Shown: positions 7,520-17,968, numbered from the stretch's first letter. The stretch: DNA of 64,000 nt from Gammaproteobacteria bacterium (GCA_019652555.1 BPAJ01000001.1:733523-797522); one strand, 5' to 3'. Notes: generated by a model not told the origin, from the letters alone. Numbers and translations are program-made.

Positions 7520-9073
7520 TTATTCCCACTCAATAGTAGCTGGTGGTTTACTGGAAATATCATAGACAACTCTTGAAACCTTTGGAATTTCATTAATTAT
7601 CCTATCTGAGACTTTATTCAATAAATTATGATTTAGTTGAGAAGCTTTTGCTGTCATGAAATCAATGGTCTCAGCAGCTCTTAAAGCAATCACATATTCA
7701 TAGCGCCTTGCATCCCCAACTACACCGACACTTTTGATTGGTAAAAATACTGCAAATGCTTGGCTTACCTTATTGTAAAGTTTTGCTGATGTTAGCTCTT
7801 CTATAAAAATATGATCTGCTTCCCTTAAGATATCTAATTTTTCTTTCGTAATCTCTCCAATTGTTCTTACTGCTAAGCCAGGACCGGGAAAAGGATGTCT
7901 ACCAATCAAAGTCTTCGGCAAGCCCAGTGAAAGACCTATTTTTCTTACCTCATCTTTGAATAAAGAATTTAAAGGCTCTACCAAAGGTAACTTTAAATAG
8001 GATGGTAAACCGCCCACATTGTGATGAGATTTAATGACGTGCGCCTTGCCGCCTTTGATGCCAGAAGATTCAATTACATCAGGATAGATAGTGCCTTGTG
8101 CTAGGAAGGAAACATCCTTAATTTTTTTTGCTTCTTTCAAAAAGACATCAATGAAATTTTTTCCTATTACCTTTCTCTTTTCTTCGGGATCTTCTTTACC
8201 TTTTAAATTTTTAAGGAAAAATTTTTCGGAATCGGAAAAGTGAATCTTAATTTTTAAAGCCTTTTTTAAATCTTTAAGAACTTGTTTAGCTTCGTCTTTT
8301 CTTAATAAACCATTATCAACAAAAATACATTCCAATTGCTTGCCTATTGCCTTTGATAAAAGTGCAGCAACCACAGAAGAATCAACTCCGCCGGAAATAC
8401 CCAATAATACTTTTTTCTTACCTACTTGTTTTTTTATATCATCAACAAGTTTTTCGACTATGTTTTTTGGTCTCCATTTAGCCTGACAGCCGCATATTTC
8501 TCTGACAAAAGTTTTTAAAATTTGAGCGCCCTTTTCGGTATGTGTTACCTCTGGATGAAACTGTAAGCCATATTTTTTAATTGAATTGTTTTCAAAAGCT
8601 GCAATTGGACTATTTTTAGAGGAAGCAACTTTTTTAAAACCTTTGGGTAATTTAGTTACTTTGTCACCATGACTCATCCAAACATTTAGTTTAGAGATTT
8701 TGATATCTTGAAATAACTTACTTTTATTTAATTTAATTTCAGCATGGCCAAATTCTCTTTTCTTTGAGGTATTTACTAACCCCTTAAAGTGTTTTGACAT
8801 GAGTTGCATGCCATAACAAATTCCTAAAACGGGTATTTCACTTTCTAAAATTTTAGGATCAACTTTAAGGGTATTTTTTGCATTTACTGACTCTGGGCCT
8901 CCAGAGATAATAATGCCTTTGGGATTAGCTTTAAGAATGTTTCTATAAGAAGTATTGCAAGACAGAATTTCGGAATAAACCCCAAGTTCTCTGATACGCC
9001 TAGCAATTAATTGAGTATATTGTGAACCAAAATCCAGAATAATTATTTTTTCTGAATCAATAGCGCTATTCAC
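7520..9073 (-). CDS. guaA: GMP synthase (glutamine-hydrolysing)
   Basis: Converts XMP to GMP with ATP and glutamine in the cytoplasm. At 517 residues it has the normal length. The N-terminal class I glutamine amidotransferase has nucleophile Cys in GICYGMQL and the His/Glu pair in FHPEVTHTE. The ATP-pyrophosphatase P-loop SGGVDSS is near residue 225. The C-terminal dimerisation domain ends in KPPATIEWE. It lies 2 bp downstream of guaB, forming the usual guaBA operon. Its 3' end is the repeated attachment block of the accessory array, and downstream same-strand cassettes could be reached by read-through. Confidence 0.98.
   Translation of the reverse strand: MNSAIDSEKIIILDFGSQYTQLIARRIRELGVYSEILSCNTSYRNILKANPKGIIISGGPESVNAKNTLKVDPKILESEIPVLGICYGMQLMSKHFKGLVNTSKKREFGHAEIKLNKSKLFQDIKISKLNVWMSHGDKVTKLPKGFKKVASSKNSPIAAFENNSIKKYGLQFHPEVTHTEKGAQILKTFVREICGCQAKWRPKNIVEKLVDDIKKQVGKKKVLLGISGGVDSSVVAALLSKAIGKQLECIFVDNGLLRKDEAKQVLKDLKKALKIKIHFSDSEKFFLKNLKGKEDPEEKRKVIGKNFIDVFLKEAKKIKDVSFLAQGTIYPDVIESSGIKGGKAHVIKSHHNVGGLPSYLKLPLVEPLNSLFKDEVRKIGLSLGLPKTLIGRHPFPGPGLAVRTIGEITKEKLDILREADHIFIEELTSAKLYNKVSQAFAVFLPIKSVGVVGDARRYEYVIALRAAETIDFMTAKASQLNHNLLNKVSDRIINEIPKVSRVVYDISSKPPATIEWE
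7522..7537 (-). repeat. native guaA 3' attachment core (attB-like)
   Basis: These are the last codons of guaA, A-T-I-E-W-E plus the stop. The 3' end of guaA is an established insertion site for integrase-borne genomic islands in bacteria. This block is the reference for the five displaced copies between 2547 and 6965. Confidence 0.8.
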
Positions 9074-9075
9074 TT

Positions 9076-10545
9076 TTAACTTATTCTGTAATTTGGTGCT
9101 TCTTTTGTGACGCTCACGTCATGAACATGACTTTCGTTAATTCCTGCCGATGTAATCTGCACAAATTTTGTTTTGGTTCTCATAGCTTTGATGTCTTTGC
9201 TTCCCGTATAACCCATGCTTTGTCTTAAACCGCCAAGCATTTGATGGATGGTAGTTTCTACCCAACCTTTATAAGGGACTCTACCTTCAATTCCTTCCGG
9301 TACCAGTTTGTCAGAACTTGAAACATCATCTTGAAAATATCGATCTCCAGAATTTGTCTCTCCAGACATAGCTCCAACCGAACCCATGCCTCTGTATGAT
9401 TTATAACTTCTCCCTTGAAAAAGTTCTACCTGCCCTGGAGCTTCCTCTGTTCCAGCAAGAATACTGCCAAGCATAACGGTACTGGCTCCAGCAGCTATGG
9501 CTTTTGCAATATCGCCAGAGAATCTAATCCCACCATCAGCAATAACTGGAATATTCTTCTTGCCAATGGCTTTGACTACATTTGCAATAGCAGAAATCTG
9601 AGGTACACCAACGCCAGTTACTATTCTGGTCGTACAAATCGATCCAGGACCTATTCCAACTTTGATTGCATCAGCACCAGCTTTGATTAAGTCTAAAGCA
9701 CCATCGCCCGTTGCAACATTTCCTCCAATAACTTGAATACCTTTTTTTAACTTCTTAATTCTTCGAACTCGATCAATGATGCCTTTGGAATGACCATGAG
9801 CACTATCAACGACAAGAACATCAACGCCTGCCTCAACAAGAGCATCCACTCGCTCATCGGTTTCTTCACCATTACCAACGGCAGCTCCTACGAGAAGTCT
9901 ACCTTCGGTATCTTTTGAGGCTAAAGGAAAATCCTTATTTTTATTGATGTCTTTTAAAGTTACGAGGCCTTTTAAAGCGAAACTTTTATCAACCAATAAG
10001 ATTTTTTCTATTCTATTTTTATAAAGGAGGTTTTTAATAATATCTAATTTTGCGTCTTCCTCTGCAGTGACCAAACGTTTTTTTGGCGTCATGATGGATT
10101 CTACTGGAGCTGATAAATCAGAGACATTACGAAAATCTCTGGAAGTCACAATGCCAACTAGATCGCCATCATTTACAACAGGCATGCCTGAAATATTCAA
10201 GTCTTGCGTAAGTTTGATTAATTCCCCAACACTTTTTTTAGAGGAAATGGTAATTGGGTCTCTTACGACTCCGCTTTCAAATTTTTTGACCAAAGAAACT
10301 TCTTTTGCTTGATCAGCAATGGATATATTTTTATGAATTATTCCAATTCCACCCAATTCCGCTAGGGCAATTGACATTCTACTTTCGGTTACCGTATCCA
10401 TGGCTGCAGATACTATTGGAATTTTTAAATTAACCTGTTTGGTTAATTTTGTGCTTAAATCGGTTTCTTGAGGAAGGACGCTAGAATATTGCGGTACCAA
10501 AAGTACATCGTCGAAGGTCAGAGCTTGCTCTTCAATACGCAACAT
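9076..10545 (-). CDS. guaB: inosine-5'-monophosphate dehydrogenase
   Basis: Oxidises IMP to XMP with NAD, the committed step of GMP synthesis. The TIM barrel begins with [11 protein letters not shown]. Two CBS domains occupy roughly residues 90-205. The catalytic loop [13 protein letters not shown] carries the active Cys. I chose the ATG at 10545 ([13 protein letters not shown]), which matches the E. coli N-terminus; an in-frame extension to 10578 starts MFFVFFLYN and is unlikely. A TATAAT box lies only six bases upstream of this ATG, with no Shine-Dalgarno, so the mRNA may be leaderless. Confidence 0.97.
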   Translation of the reverse strand: MLRIEEQALTFDDVLLVPQYSSVLPQETDLSTKLTKQVNLKIPIVSAAMDTVTESRMSIALAELGGIGIIHKNISIADQAKEVSLVKKFESGVVRDPITISSKKSVGELIKLTQDLNISGMPVVNDGDLVGIVTSRDFRNVSDLSAPVESIMTPKKRLVTAEEDAKLDIIKNLLYKNRIEKILLVDKSFALKGLVTLKDINKNKDFPLASKDTEGRLLVGAAVGNGEETDERVDALVEAGVDVLVVDSAHGHSKGIIDRVRRIKKLKKGIQVIGGNVATGDGALDLIKAGADAIKVGIGPGSICTTRIVTGVGVPQISAIANVVKAIGKKNIPVIADGGIRFSGDIAKAIAAGASTVMLGSILAGTEEAPGQVELFQGRSYKSYRGMGSVGAMSGETNSGDRYFQDDVSSSDKLVPEGIEGRVPYKGWVETTIHQMLGGLRQSMGYTGSKDIKAMRTKTKFVQITSAGINESHVHDVSVTKEAPNYRIS

Positions 10546-10551
10546 TTTCAA

Positions 10552-10557
10552 ATTATA
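10552..10557 (-). promoter_or_regulatory. -10 box (TATAAT) of guaBA, implying a leaderless transcript
   Basis: A perfect TATAAT on the minus strand ends six bases before the guaB ATG. A start site at the usual 6-8 nt would fall at or near the A of ATG. A T-rich stretch lies at -35 distance, with no strong TTGACA. Confidence 0.5.
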
Positions 10558-10592
10558 CAGAAAGAAAACAAAAAACAAAGTTACCCTAAAAA

Positions 10593-11817
10593 ATGAAGTT
10601 CAAAGGCTGGCAAATGGTTTATACCGGGATGATGATGGAATTCTCCGTTGTAGGCTTCATTTTTTACTGCTTTCCTTTGATGTTCAACGCCTTAGAGAGG
10701 GATTTAGGTGCTACACAATCTCAACTTTCAGGTGCTTTGTCTCTTTGGTTCATAAGTTCTGCCGTAGCTTCAATTTTTCTTGGAAGATTATTAGATAAAT
10801 TTTCCATAAAAAAAATAATGATGATTGGGGGAGTAATTTTCAGTCTTGGATTATTTTCTATTTCCTTTGTTCAAAGTAGCTTTAGCCTTCTGTTAATTTA
10901 TGCAACGTTGCTTGCTATTGGTGGACCTGCTTTAGGAAATCTTTCTGTTACTAAATTAGTTGCTAATTGGTTTGAAAGTAATGCAGGTATGGCTCTGGGA
11001 ATAGCTGCCATTGGCATATCCTTTTCTGGAGTGGTCTTGCCAATTTTAGTTGATCCGCTTATTGAAATGATAGGTTGGCGAAACGTGTATATGGTTTTTG
11101 GCTTGATTGTGATTTTTTTATTGATTCCAACTGTTAGATATTTTGTAATCGATACCCCTGAAGAAATTGGTCAACATAAAGATAATCTTCCAGATCAACC
11201 TGCCTTAGATTCTTCTCAAGATTTAATGGAAATCAAAGATTTTTTTAAACATGGTATTTTTTGGATTATCTCTCTTGCTTTTGCTTTTCAGTTTTTAGCA
11301 ATGGGGGGAGTTTTACTTCACTTACCTTTGCATTCTGAAAATCAAGGTTTTCTAGAGACTTGGACCATTTTGGGTTTTCCTATAAAACAGACTGTCTTCG
11401 CTTACTCTTTTGCAGCATTTGGTGGTGTTGTTGGAAAAGTTTTCTTTGGTTATCTCATGGATAGATTAAATCCAAATATTCCTGTGATGATCATGATGGC
11501 AATGCAATCAATAGGAATCTTTGGTTTGACTTTAATCGACAATTATCTTTTCTTTACATTTTTTTGCTTTATTTTTGGTCTTAGGCTTTGGAGGCGCTAT
11601 GGTTCTTATGAGTGCCTGTTTTTTAAAAGCTTTTGGTTCACAAAATCTAGGCTCTGTTAGAGGTGTTTCAGCTTTATTGATTGTACCTGTTCAGCCAATA
11701 GGCATGATTTTGGTTGGCACTGCTTTTGATCTAAATCTTTACCTTGAGTCTTACTTGTTGATGGGTGCAATTACACTAATTGGCTTTGTAATTGGCTCGA
11801 GAATAATTATTCGCTAA
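10593..11817 (+). CDS. MFS transporter (monocarboxylate/oxalate-formate type), one frameshift
   Basis: A major facilitator of about 408 residues with twelve predicted membrane helices. The [12 protein letters not shown] loop after helix 2 is the conserved MFS motif A region. Overall it resembles monocarboxylate/oxalate-formate antiporters, but the substrate is unknown. The frame breaks near 11583 in FIFGL: the real continuation is [21 protein letters not shown], one frame over, up to the stop at 11815-11817. A single indel explains this. It is divergent from guaB and convergent with phhB, overlapping its end by 11 bp. Confidence 0.8.
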
Positions 11818-12147
11818 ATAAAGAATCTGTTTTGGCAGCAGCAATTAAATCATTTTTGTGCAAACCCTTAATTTTATGCGACCACCAAGAAACAGTTACC
11901 TTTCCCCATTCCAAAAGGATTTCAGGGTGATGATCCTCTTCTTCAGCAAGATTTGCTACTTGATTTACGAAATTCAAGGCTGAGAGGTAATCCTTAAATG
12001 CAAAAGAACAAGTTAGTTGTTCTATGCCATCAACCTCAATGATATTCCAACCGGGAATTTGCGGCATAAGTTCTTTTTTTCGTCTGCAGTAACCAATGGA
12101 GCATCGGCTTTGCAAGCTTCGCATTTACCTTCTAAAAGTTTTTCCAT
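11807..12147 (-). CDS. phhB: pterin-4a-carbinolamine dehydratase, homopolymer frameshift
   Basis: Dehydrates 4a-hydroxytetrahydropterin during cofactor recycling for aromatic amino acid hydroxylases. About 113 residues. The active-site pattern EDHHPEILLEWGKVTVSWW and the ending KGLHKNDLIAA are diagnostic. The N-terminus MEKLLEGKCEACKADAP lies in another frame; a seven-A run near 12075 needs one more A to join both parts. This N-terminus matches the Pseudomonas PhhB type with its Cys pair. The start at 12147 overlaps the end of fumC by 23 bp. No hydroxylase gene is in this window. Confidence 0.85.
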
Positions 12148-13552
12148 TAACTGATCCGCCTTTAGTCAATTTATCGGGATTAAGAATTTTCTTTAATTTG
12201 GCTCTAGATAAATTTGTTTCTTCAACAGCAACGTCTAGGATTGCTCTGTTTTCCTTGTAAGCTTTTTAGCTATTGAAGCTGCTTTTGCATAGCCAATGAT
12301 TGGGTTTAAAGCTGTAACAAGGATTGGATTTTTCTAAAGATGCTTGAATTGATTTTTCATTAACTCTAAAAGTCTTAATGGCCTTGCTAGCCAAAACATT
12401 CATACCACCACTTAGAATGTTGATGCTTTTGAGTAAGTTGTAAGCTACTACAGGCAACATTACGTTTAATTGAAAATTTCCTGATTGCCCTCCTATGCTT
12501 ATTGCTACGTCATTTCCTATGACATCGGCAGCAACCATAGCGACAGCCTCAGGTATGACAGGGTTTACCTTGCCGGGCATGATACTGCTTCCTGGTTGAA
12601 GCGCCTGAAGCTCAATTTCGGATAAACCAGCTAACGGTCCACTGTTCATCCAGCGAAGGTCATTTGAAATTTTTAAGAGAATGATTGCTAAATTCTTTAA
12701 TTCTCCCGAAACTTGTACAGCAGTATCTTGCGCACTAAGTTCATGAAAAAAATTGTCACTTGGAACATTCTTAATTTTGCCACCACTCAATTTATTTAGT
12801 TCTTTAGCAAATAATTTTGCAAATCTAGGATGCGCATTTATTCCAGTTCCTACTGCAGTACCTCCCAAAGGCATTTCCAACATTCTTTTTTCTAAAAATA
12901 ACAAGGTTTTTTTTGAGTTCTTTAGTTGAGACGACCATGCTGAAATCTCTTGATGAAAATCCAAAGGCATGGCATCCATCAAATGCGTTCTGCCAGTCTT
13001 AACTAATCCTTTTAAAGAATTTGCCTTCTTATCTGTAGTTTCGATAAGTTTATCTAAAGCGGGTAAAAGTTTTTTAGTAAGGTCCATATGGGCACTTACT
13101 TTTATTGCAGTTGGAATGACATCGTTACTGCTTTGACTCATATTGACATCATCATTTGGATCAATGTGTAATTTGGAATTTTTTGAAGCAAGATTAGCGA
13201 TCACTTCGTTAGCATTCATATTGGAACTTGTTCCTGAACCTGTTTGAAAGACATCTACTGGGAATTGATCATTGTGTTTGCTTTGCCAAACTTCTTTAGC
13301 AGATCTTGAGATGGCGATTGCTTTTTTTGATGAAAGAAGACCAAGAGATTTATTAGCTCGAGCAGCGGCATCTTTAATGATTCCAAGTGCTTCGATAAAA
13401 GAGTTGGTAAAAGGAAAATCCATTTTAATTCCGCTGATTGGGAAATTTTCAATGGCTCTCTGAGTTTGTGCTCCGTATAAAGCTGAATTTGGGACATAAA
13501 CATCTCCCAAACTGTCTTTCTCAATCCTGAAACCTTTTTTTCTTTTTGGCAT
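12125..13552 (-). CDS. fumC: fumarate hydratase class II, C-terminal frameshift
   Basis: Interconverts fumarate and malate in the TCA cycle as a homotetramer. About 475 residues. The family signature GSSIMPGKVNPVIPE is present, along with TGSGTSSNMNANEVIAN and the substrate-binding RTHLMDAMP. The reading frame breaks near 12330 (NPILVTALNPIIGYAKAA is the expected text) and again near 12262. The correct tail ends GGSVNGKTFRR at 12125. Being a central enzyme with only small indels, it is probably intact in vivo. It has an AT-rich upstream gap divergent to the aldolase gene. Confidence 0.93.
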
Positions 13553-13627
13553 TTTTATTTTTATAATGTTTTTAAATTGTACAAAATATTAAGTTAAAAT
13601 ATTGAAGAATTTATAGGAGAAGATGAA

Positions 13628-14449
13628 ATGTCAGAAGAAAAAGAAATTAAATTACCAATCGACACTTCTTTAGGAAAACTACCTCAAAAAACAAAAGGTT
13701 CCATAGTTCCGGTTGAATGCAAAACTATGGAGGAAATAAGAAGACATCAGCTAGAAAGGTTAGCTGCTGGATTTAGAATGTTTTCTCACTTTGGCTATGA
13801 CGAAGGAATTGCTGGTCACATAACCTTGAGAGACCCAGAATACCCCCACTATTTTTGGGTGAATCCGTTTGGAATGCATTTCGGTCAAATATGCATTTCT
13901 GATTTGATATTAGTAGATAGGGAAGGAAATATCGTCCAAGGAGAAGATAAAATGTTGAATACTGCAGCTTTTGCAATCCATTCCCGACTTCATGAGGCTA
14001 GACCCGATGTCAATGCAGCTGCGCACTCTCATTCCATGTATGGAAAGTCGTTCTCGACATTAGGTCGTCTTTTAGAACCTATCACACAAGATTCATGTGC
14101 ATTTTATGACGATCACGTTTTATTCGATGACTATACAGGTGTTGTTTTAGAAACTGATGAGGGCGACAGAATTGCTGAAGCTCTTGGCGATAAAAGAGCA
14201 GCTATATTAAAAAATCATGGATTGCTCACAACTGGCGAATCCGTCGATGCTGCCTTATGGGCCTTTCTGTCGATGGATAGATGTTGTCAATCACAACTCT
14301 TAGCTGAAGCTGCAGGACAAATGGAAAGAATTCAAGACGACGTAGCTAAATTAACAAAAACTCAGGTAGGAACGGAAATGGCTATGTGGGCAAGCTTTCA
14401 ACCCTTATATGATTTAATGCTTGAAAAGGATGACAGTTTTTTAAACTAA
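13628..14449 (+). CDS. class II aldolase/adducin family protein
   Basis: A 273-residue protein of the class II aldolase/adducin head fold, a zinc enzyme family that cleaves or epimerises small phosphorylated or hydroxylated carbonyls. Zinc-ligand histidines are visible in AAHSHSMYGKSF and in LKNHGLLTTG. The N-terminal 25 residues are a variable extension. A clear AGGAGAA Shine-Dalgarno precedes the ATG. The length and the N-terminal extension resemble uncharacterised members rather than FucA or AraD, so the substrate is not assigned. It is followed 18 bp later by the WecA-like gene. Confidence 0.85.
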   Translation: MSEEKEIKLPIDTSLGKLPQKTKGSIVPVECKTMEEIRRHQLERLAAGFRMFSHFGYDEGIAGHITLRDPEYPHYFWVNPFGMHFGQICISDLILVDREGNIVQGEDKMLNTAAFAIHSRLHEARPDVNAAAHSHSMYGKSFSTLGRLLEPITQDSCAFYDDHVLFDDYTGVVLETDEGDRIAEALGDKRAAILKNHGLLTTGESVDAALWAFLSMDRCCQSQLLAEAAGQMERIQDDVAKLTKTQVGTEMAMWASFQPLYDLMLEKDDSFLN

Positions 14450-14467
14450 CAGTTATTCTTTAAAAAA

Positions 14468-15577
14468 ATGCACGAATTACTTCAGCCAATCTATTTGGCT
14501 ATCTTTTCGATATTTTTCTTTGTTAGTCTTTTTTTTCATTTTTTTATTAAAAATTTATTTAGAAGAATAGGAATAGTTGACCTGCCAGATGGAGAAAAAA
14601 AGAAACACAGAATGGGAGTCCCTGTTTCAGGAGGAATATCTGTTTTTTTTAGCTTTACTCTGATTATACTTTTTTATTTTTTTTTAATTCTTTCAGGATT
14701 CTTGAGTAATTTTCTAGACTTAAGAATGCTAGAAGATTCTTTTAAATTTATTGATTACAAGACAGGTTTTCTTATTGGACTCGCGGGTTTAGTCGTTGCA
14801 GCTATTTCTTTTATTGATGATCTTTTAGATCTTCCTGCTTGGTTTAGGTTTGTGGCTTTAATTATTTGTTCAGGAGTCTTTATTTCCATTAGCGGAATTA
14901 ATTTAACTTCATTAGGTGACCTTTTAGGTTTTGGAGAGATTAAATTAAATGGTATTGCTGGGCCATTATTTACAATTTTTTGCGTGGTTGGGGTTGCTAA
15001 TGCATTCAATTGGATTGATGGTTTAGATGGACTCTTTTCAACACAAGCCCTAATTGCGATTGCTGTTACTTTTTACTTTATAAGTGGCAATGGCTTATTC
15101 TTAGTATTATTTTTGATAGCTTTTTTGCCTTACCTTTTAATGAACTTAAGTGTTTTCGGGAAAAAAAACCGCGTCTTTATTGGAGATCACGGAGCAATGG
15201 GAATTGGATACGCGATTGGTTGGTTTTTAGTAAGCGCCGCAGAAAACGAGTTGATAAATCCAATGACTGGGCCTTGGATAATTGCTTTGGTTTTATTAAA
15301 TGCCTTCAGGGCAATGTTTAAAAGGATGCTTCTCGGAGTATCGCTTTTTAGGTCCGATAGAGAACATATCCATCATTTCTTTCTTGATAATGGATTCTCT
15401 AAGGGAAAAAGTCTTGTGATTATATTTTTATTAAGTATTTTTTTAGTTTCCTTTGGAGTTTTCCTTGAATTAAGACAATTTTCAGAAACACTATCTTTTT
15501 ATTTATTTGTTTCTGCCTTTGCTGTTTGGAGTCTCTTGAGTTTGAGTATCAAAAAATTAGTAACGTCTTCAAGGTAA
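14468..15577 (+). CDS. undecaprenyl-phosphate glycosyl-1-phosphate transferase (WecA/MraY family)
   Basis: A multi-pass membrane enzyme of 369 residues that would transfer a sugar-1-phosphate (GlcNAc-1-P in WecA) from a UDP-sugar to undecaprenyl phosphate at the inner membrane face. Family motifs are DDLLDLP, NAFNWIDGLDGL and the C-terminal HIHHFFLDNG. The last is the His motif of the WecA subgroup and separates it from MraY. About ten hydrophobic helices are visible. It would start a polymer such as the one built by the cluster at 35-55 kb, although it sits 20 kb away from that cluster. Confidence 0.88.
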   Translation: MHELLQPIYLAIFSIFFFVSLFFHFFIKNLFRRIGIVDLPDGEKKKHRMGVPVSGGISVFFSFTLIILFYFFLILSGFLSNFLDLRMLEDSFKFIDYKTGFLIGLAGLVVAAISFIDDLLDLPAWFRFVALIICSGVFISISGINLTSLGDLLGFGEIKLNGIAGPLFTIFCVVGVANAFNWIDGLDGLFSTQALIAIAVTFYFISGNGLFLVLFLIAFLPYLLMNLSVFGKKNRVFIGDHGAMGIGYAIGWFLVSAAENELINPMTGPWIIALVLLNAFRAMFKRMLLGVSLFRSDREHIHHFFLDNGFSKGKSLVIIFLLSIFLVSFGVFLELRQFSETLSFYLFVSAFAVWSLLSLSIKKLVTSSR

Positions 15578-15580
15578 AGT

Positions 15581-16180
15581 TTATTTCAAAAGAGCTTCTT
15601 CTACTTGCCAAAGAGTATCTTTGCCAAAATACATTTCATCTCCAACAAAAAATGTTGGAATTCCAAATACTCCTCTTTCCACAGCAGCCTCTGTATTTGA
15701 AATAAGTTTAGCCTTTACATCTGGATTTTGCATTTGCGAAATAAGTCTCTCCGAATCAAATCCCGACTCTTCAAAAGCTGCCTTAATAACCTCAGGATCA
15801 TCCATTTTTTTTGGAACTTCCCACATATGAACCAAAACTTTGTCAATATATTCCTCTAAAAATCCATCCAATTCAGCAGCAATAGCTCCTCTAATAATCT
15901 GAAGAGATATGACAGGAAAATGAGGATTCATTTTGAACTCATGCAAGCCATGTCTTTCAATAAATCTTTCGATCTCCAAGTTTTGATATTCATTTTTATT
16001 TTTCACCCCAAAAAATTGTTCCATAGGAGGCTTGTTATTTGTTGCTTTAAAAATTCCACCAAGCAAAACCGGGATGTAATTTACTTCAGCCCCTGTTCTG
16101 TCTTTTATATTTTTTATAACTTTGTGACTTAAATAAGCATTTGGACTTGCAAAATCAAAATAAAAATCTACTTTTTTCAT
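15581..16180 (-). CDS. 2-hydroxychromene-2-carboxylate isomerase family (DsbA/GST-kappa fold)
   Basis: A 199-residue thioredoxin-fold protein of the NahD/GST-kappa group; the type enzyme isomerises an aromatic-catabolic intermediate using glutathione. VDFYFDFASPNAYLSHKVI at the N-terminus is the family signature, with Ser in the position of the glutathione-activating residue. GIFGIPTFFVGDEMYFGKD near the end has the cis-Pro. It lies 3 bp downstream of the carboxylesterase on the same strand. The true substrate here is uncertain, as in most marine homologues. Confidence 0.88.
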   Translation of the reverse strand: MKKVDFYFDFASPNAYLSHKVIKNIKDRTGAEVNYIPVLLGGIFKATNNKPPMEQFFGVKNKNEYQNLEIERFIERHGLHEFKMNPHFPVISLQIIRGAIAAELDGFLEEYIDKVLVHMWEVPKKMDDPEVIKAAFEESGFDSERLISQMQNPDVKAKLISNTEAAVERGVFGIPTFFVGDEMYFGKDTLWQVEEALLK

Positions 16181-16183
16181 TCT

Positions 16184-17968
16184 CTACTCTCCTTGTAAAC
16201 ATTTTTCATTATAGAAAGATATAGCATCTTTTTCATCTGCATTTGCTACAAGATTAGATAAAAACTTACATTTGGTTTTTTCTTTCTTAATTCTTGAATC
16301 AGCATAGAGTCTCTTAAACTCATCTATTCTTTTAATCTCATAGTCACTCATAATAATTCCTTGATCATTTTCAGAATCTAAAATTAAGAATTTCTCTCCA
16401 GATGTTGTCCAAGGTTTCCATCTAGGAAGATTATTATCTCTTCCTTTGCCAGGGTTGCCAGAGTATGCAAATTCTGCCCAATAAGATTGCATGGCAATCG
16501 ACAGTCTTATTGCATCGGTTAGATTTTCTTCATTGAACATAAATCTTTCAATACCTAAAAGTTTCATAGTACCCGTGATAAATGGAATCTCCATAACATG
16601 GGCTGCACCAAAAATTTTTGAAAAATCCATCCATAGAAGCTTTCCTTGTTCATCCCAGTCAAATCTATAAGCAAAGATATCTTTTTTTCCAGATGTGATC
16701 ATATCTCTTGCAGGATTATCTACCGCAGAGATTTTCCAGTTATTAGAAGCATATTCTGCAGTGAGGTCATACATCATCTGATTTCTAATAATGACCAATC
16801 TGTTAAAGAGACTTGTCGAGTAATCTGATTTCATTGCAGCAAAAAGTTTAGTTTCATCCCTATTTGTTCCAAACATTACAGGCACATCATTGTAGAAACT
16901 TTTGTTTGTATACTTTAAACCTCGCTTAGGTAAGACATATCCATCACTCAAAACTCTTGGAATCATTTTTTTTCCAGGTTGTTTCGAATTTTCTATTTTT
17001 TTATAAATCTTAAAAATTTCATTCAAGTCTATGGCTTGCATCTGCTCCAGAAGCTTAAATTCGTTCATGGACTCTTGAGCAATATTTGCCTCAAACAAAT
17101 CATTGGATATTTTTGAAGATACCAACAATTTACTTACTATTTCTTTTGAAGAGGTGAGTAAAGATGAATCTGTATTATCAGAATACATCGATGCTTCTTG
17201 TAAATTAAAAGAGTTCGTAGCACCGCTTTGCGAAATTGCCTTATGAAAAAGTCCTGTTGCTAATTTAGAACTTAGTAAGGCAAATACATTATGACCACCT
17301 GCAGACTCCCCAAAGATGGTTACGTTGTTTTTGTTACCGCCAAAGTCTTCGATATTATCTCTAACCCACTTCAAAGCCATGATTTGATCCAGCGTACCAA
17401 AATTCCCAGATTTATCTTCTAAACTGTTTGATGTTGCAGCGAAAGAAGGATGATAAAACCAACCCAAAAAGCCCAACCTATAGTTCACTGAGACAATCAC
17501 TAAGTCATGAGCTGCAGCAAGTTTACTAAAATCATAAGATCCAGCCTCGCCAGAAGTATTTCCTCCACCATGAATCCAAAACATTACAGGCAATTTTTTA
17601 TCAGCATCTAAATTTTTTGGAGTAAATATATTCAAATAAAGACAATCCTCTGAACCAATATAGTCTCCACCTTCTTTCCTATCGATGGAGATAGAAGCTA
17701 CCTGAGGACATGGATTTCCAAAATCAGTAGCTTTAATTTTTTTATCATTTTTTTGAAGTGCTCTTGGAGCCTTCCATCTAAGGCTACCCTCTGGTGGCTG
17801 AGCATATGGAATGCCTAGCCATTGAAGAGAATTATTTAATTCAGTGCCAATGTATTTTTCCGAAAAAGAAGCAACTGGTTTAGTTTCAAATTTAGAAGAA
17901 GAATTTGATTGTTGAATAGCGCATGCCGACAAAAATAGTAATAAGAGCAAAACTTTGAAATTTCTCAT
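16184..17968 (-). CDS. type B carboxylesterase, predicted lipoprotein
   Basis: A carboxylesterase/lipase of 594 residues. A lipoprotein signal MRNFKVLLLLLFLSAC with Cys at residue 16 indicates export and lipid anchoring. The oxyanion segment is WIHGGGNTSGEAG, the nucleophile Ser lies in FGESAGGHNV, the acid in GTNRDETK and the His in GAAHVMEIPF. It probably hydrolyses esters in the periplasm or at the outer membrane. It forms a two-gene unit with the isomerase homologue downstream and is divergent to the acyl-CoA dehydrogenase. Confidence 0.92.
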   Translation of the reverse strand: MRNFKVLLLLLFLSACAIQQSNSSSKFETKPVASFSEKYIGTELNNSLQWLGIPYAQPPEGSLRWKAPRALQKNDKKIKATDFGNPCPQVASISIDRKEGGDYIGSEDCLYLNIFTPKNLDADKKLPVMFWIHGGGNTSGEAGSYDFSKLAAAHDLVIVSVNYRLGFLGWFYHPSFAATSNSLEDKSGNFGTLDQIMALKWVRDNIEDFGGNKNNVTIFGESAGGHNVFALLSSKLATGLFHKAISQSGATNSFNLQEASMYSDNTDSSLLTSSKEIVSKLLVSSKISNDLFEANIAQESMNEFKLLEQMQAIDLNEIFKIYKKIENSKQPGKKMIPRVLSDGYVLPKRGLKYTNKSFYNDVPVMFGTNRDETKLFAAMKSDYSTSLFNRLVIIRNQMMYDLTAEYASNNWKISAVDNPARDMITSGKKDIFAYRFDWDEQGKLLWMDFSKIFGAAHVMEIPFITGTMKLLGIERFMFNEENLTDAIRLSIAMQSYWAEFAYSGNPGKGRDNNLPRWKPWTTSGEKFLILDSENDQGIIMSDYEIKRIDEFKRLYADSRIKKEKTKCKFLSNLVANADEKDAISFYNEKCLQGE

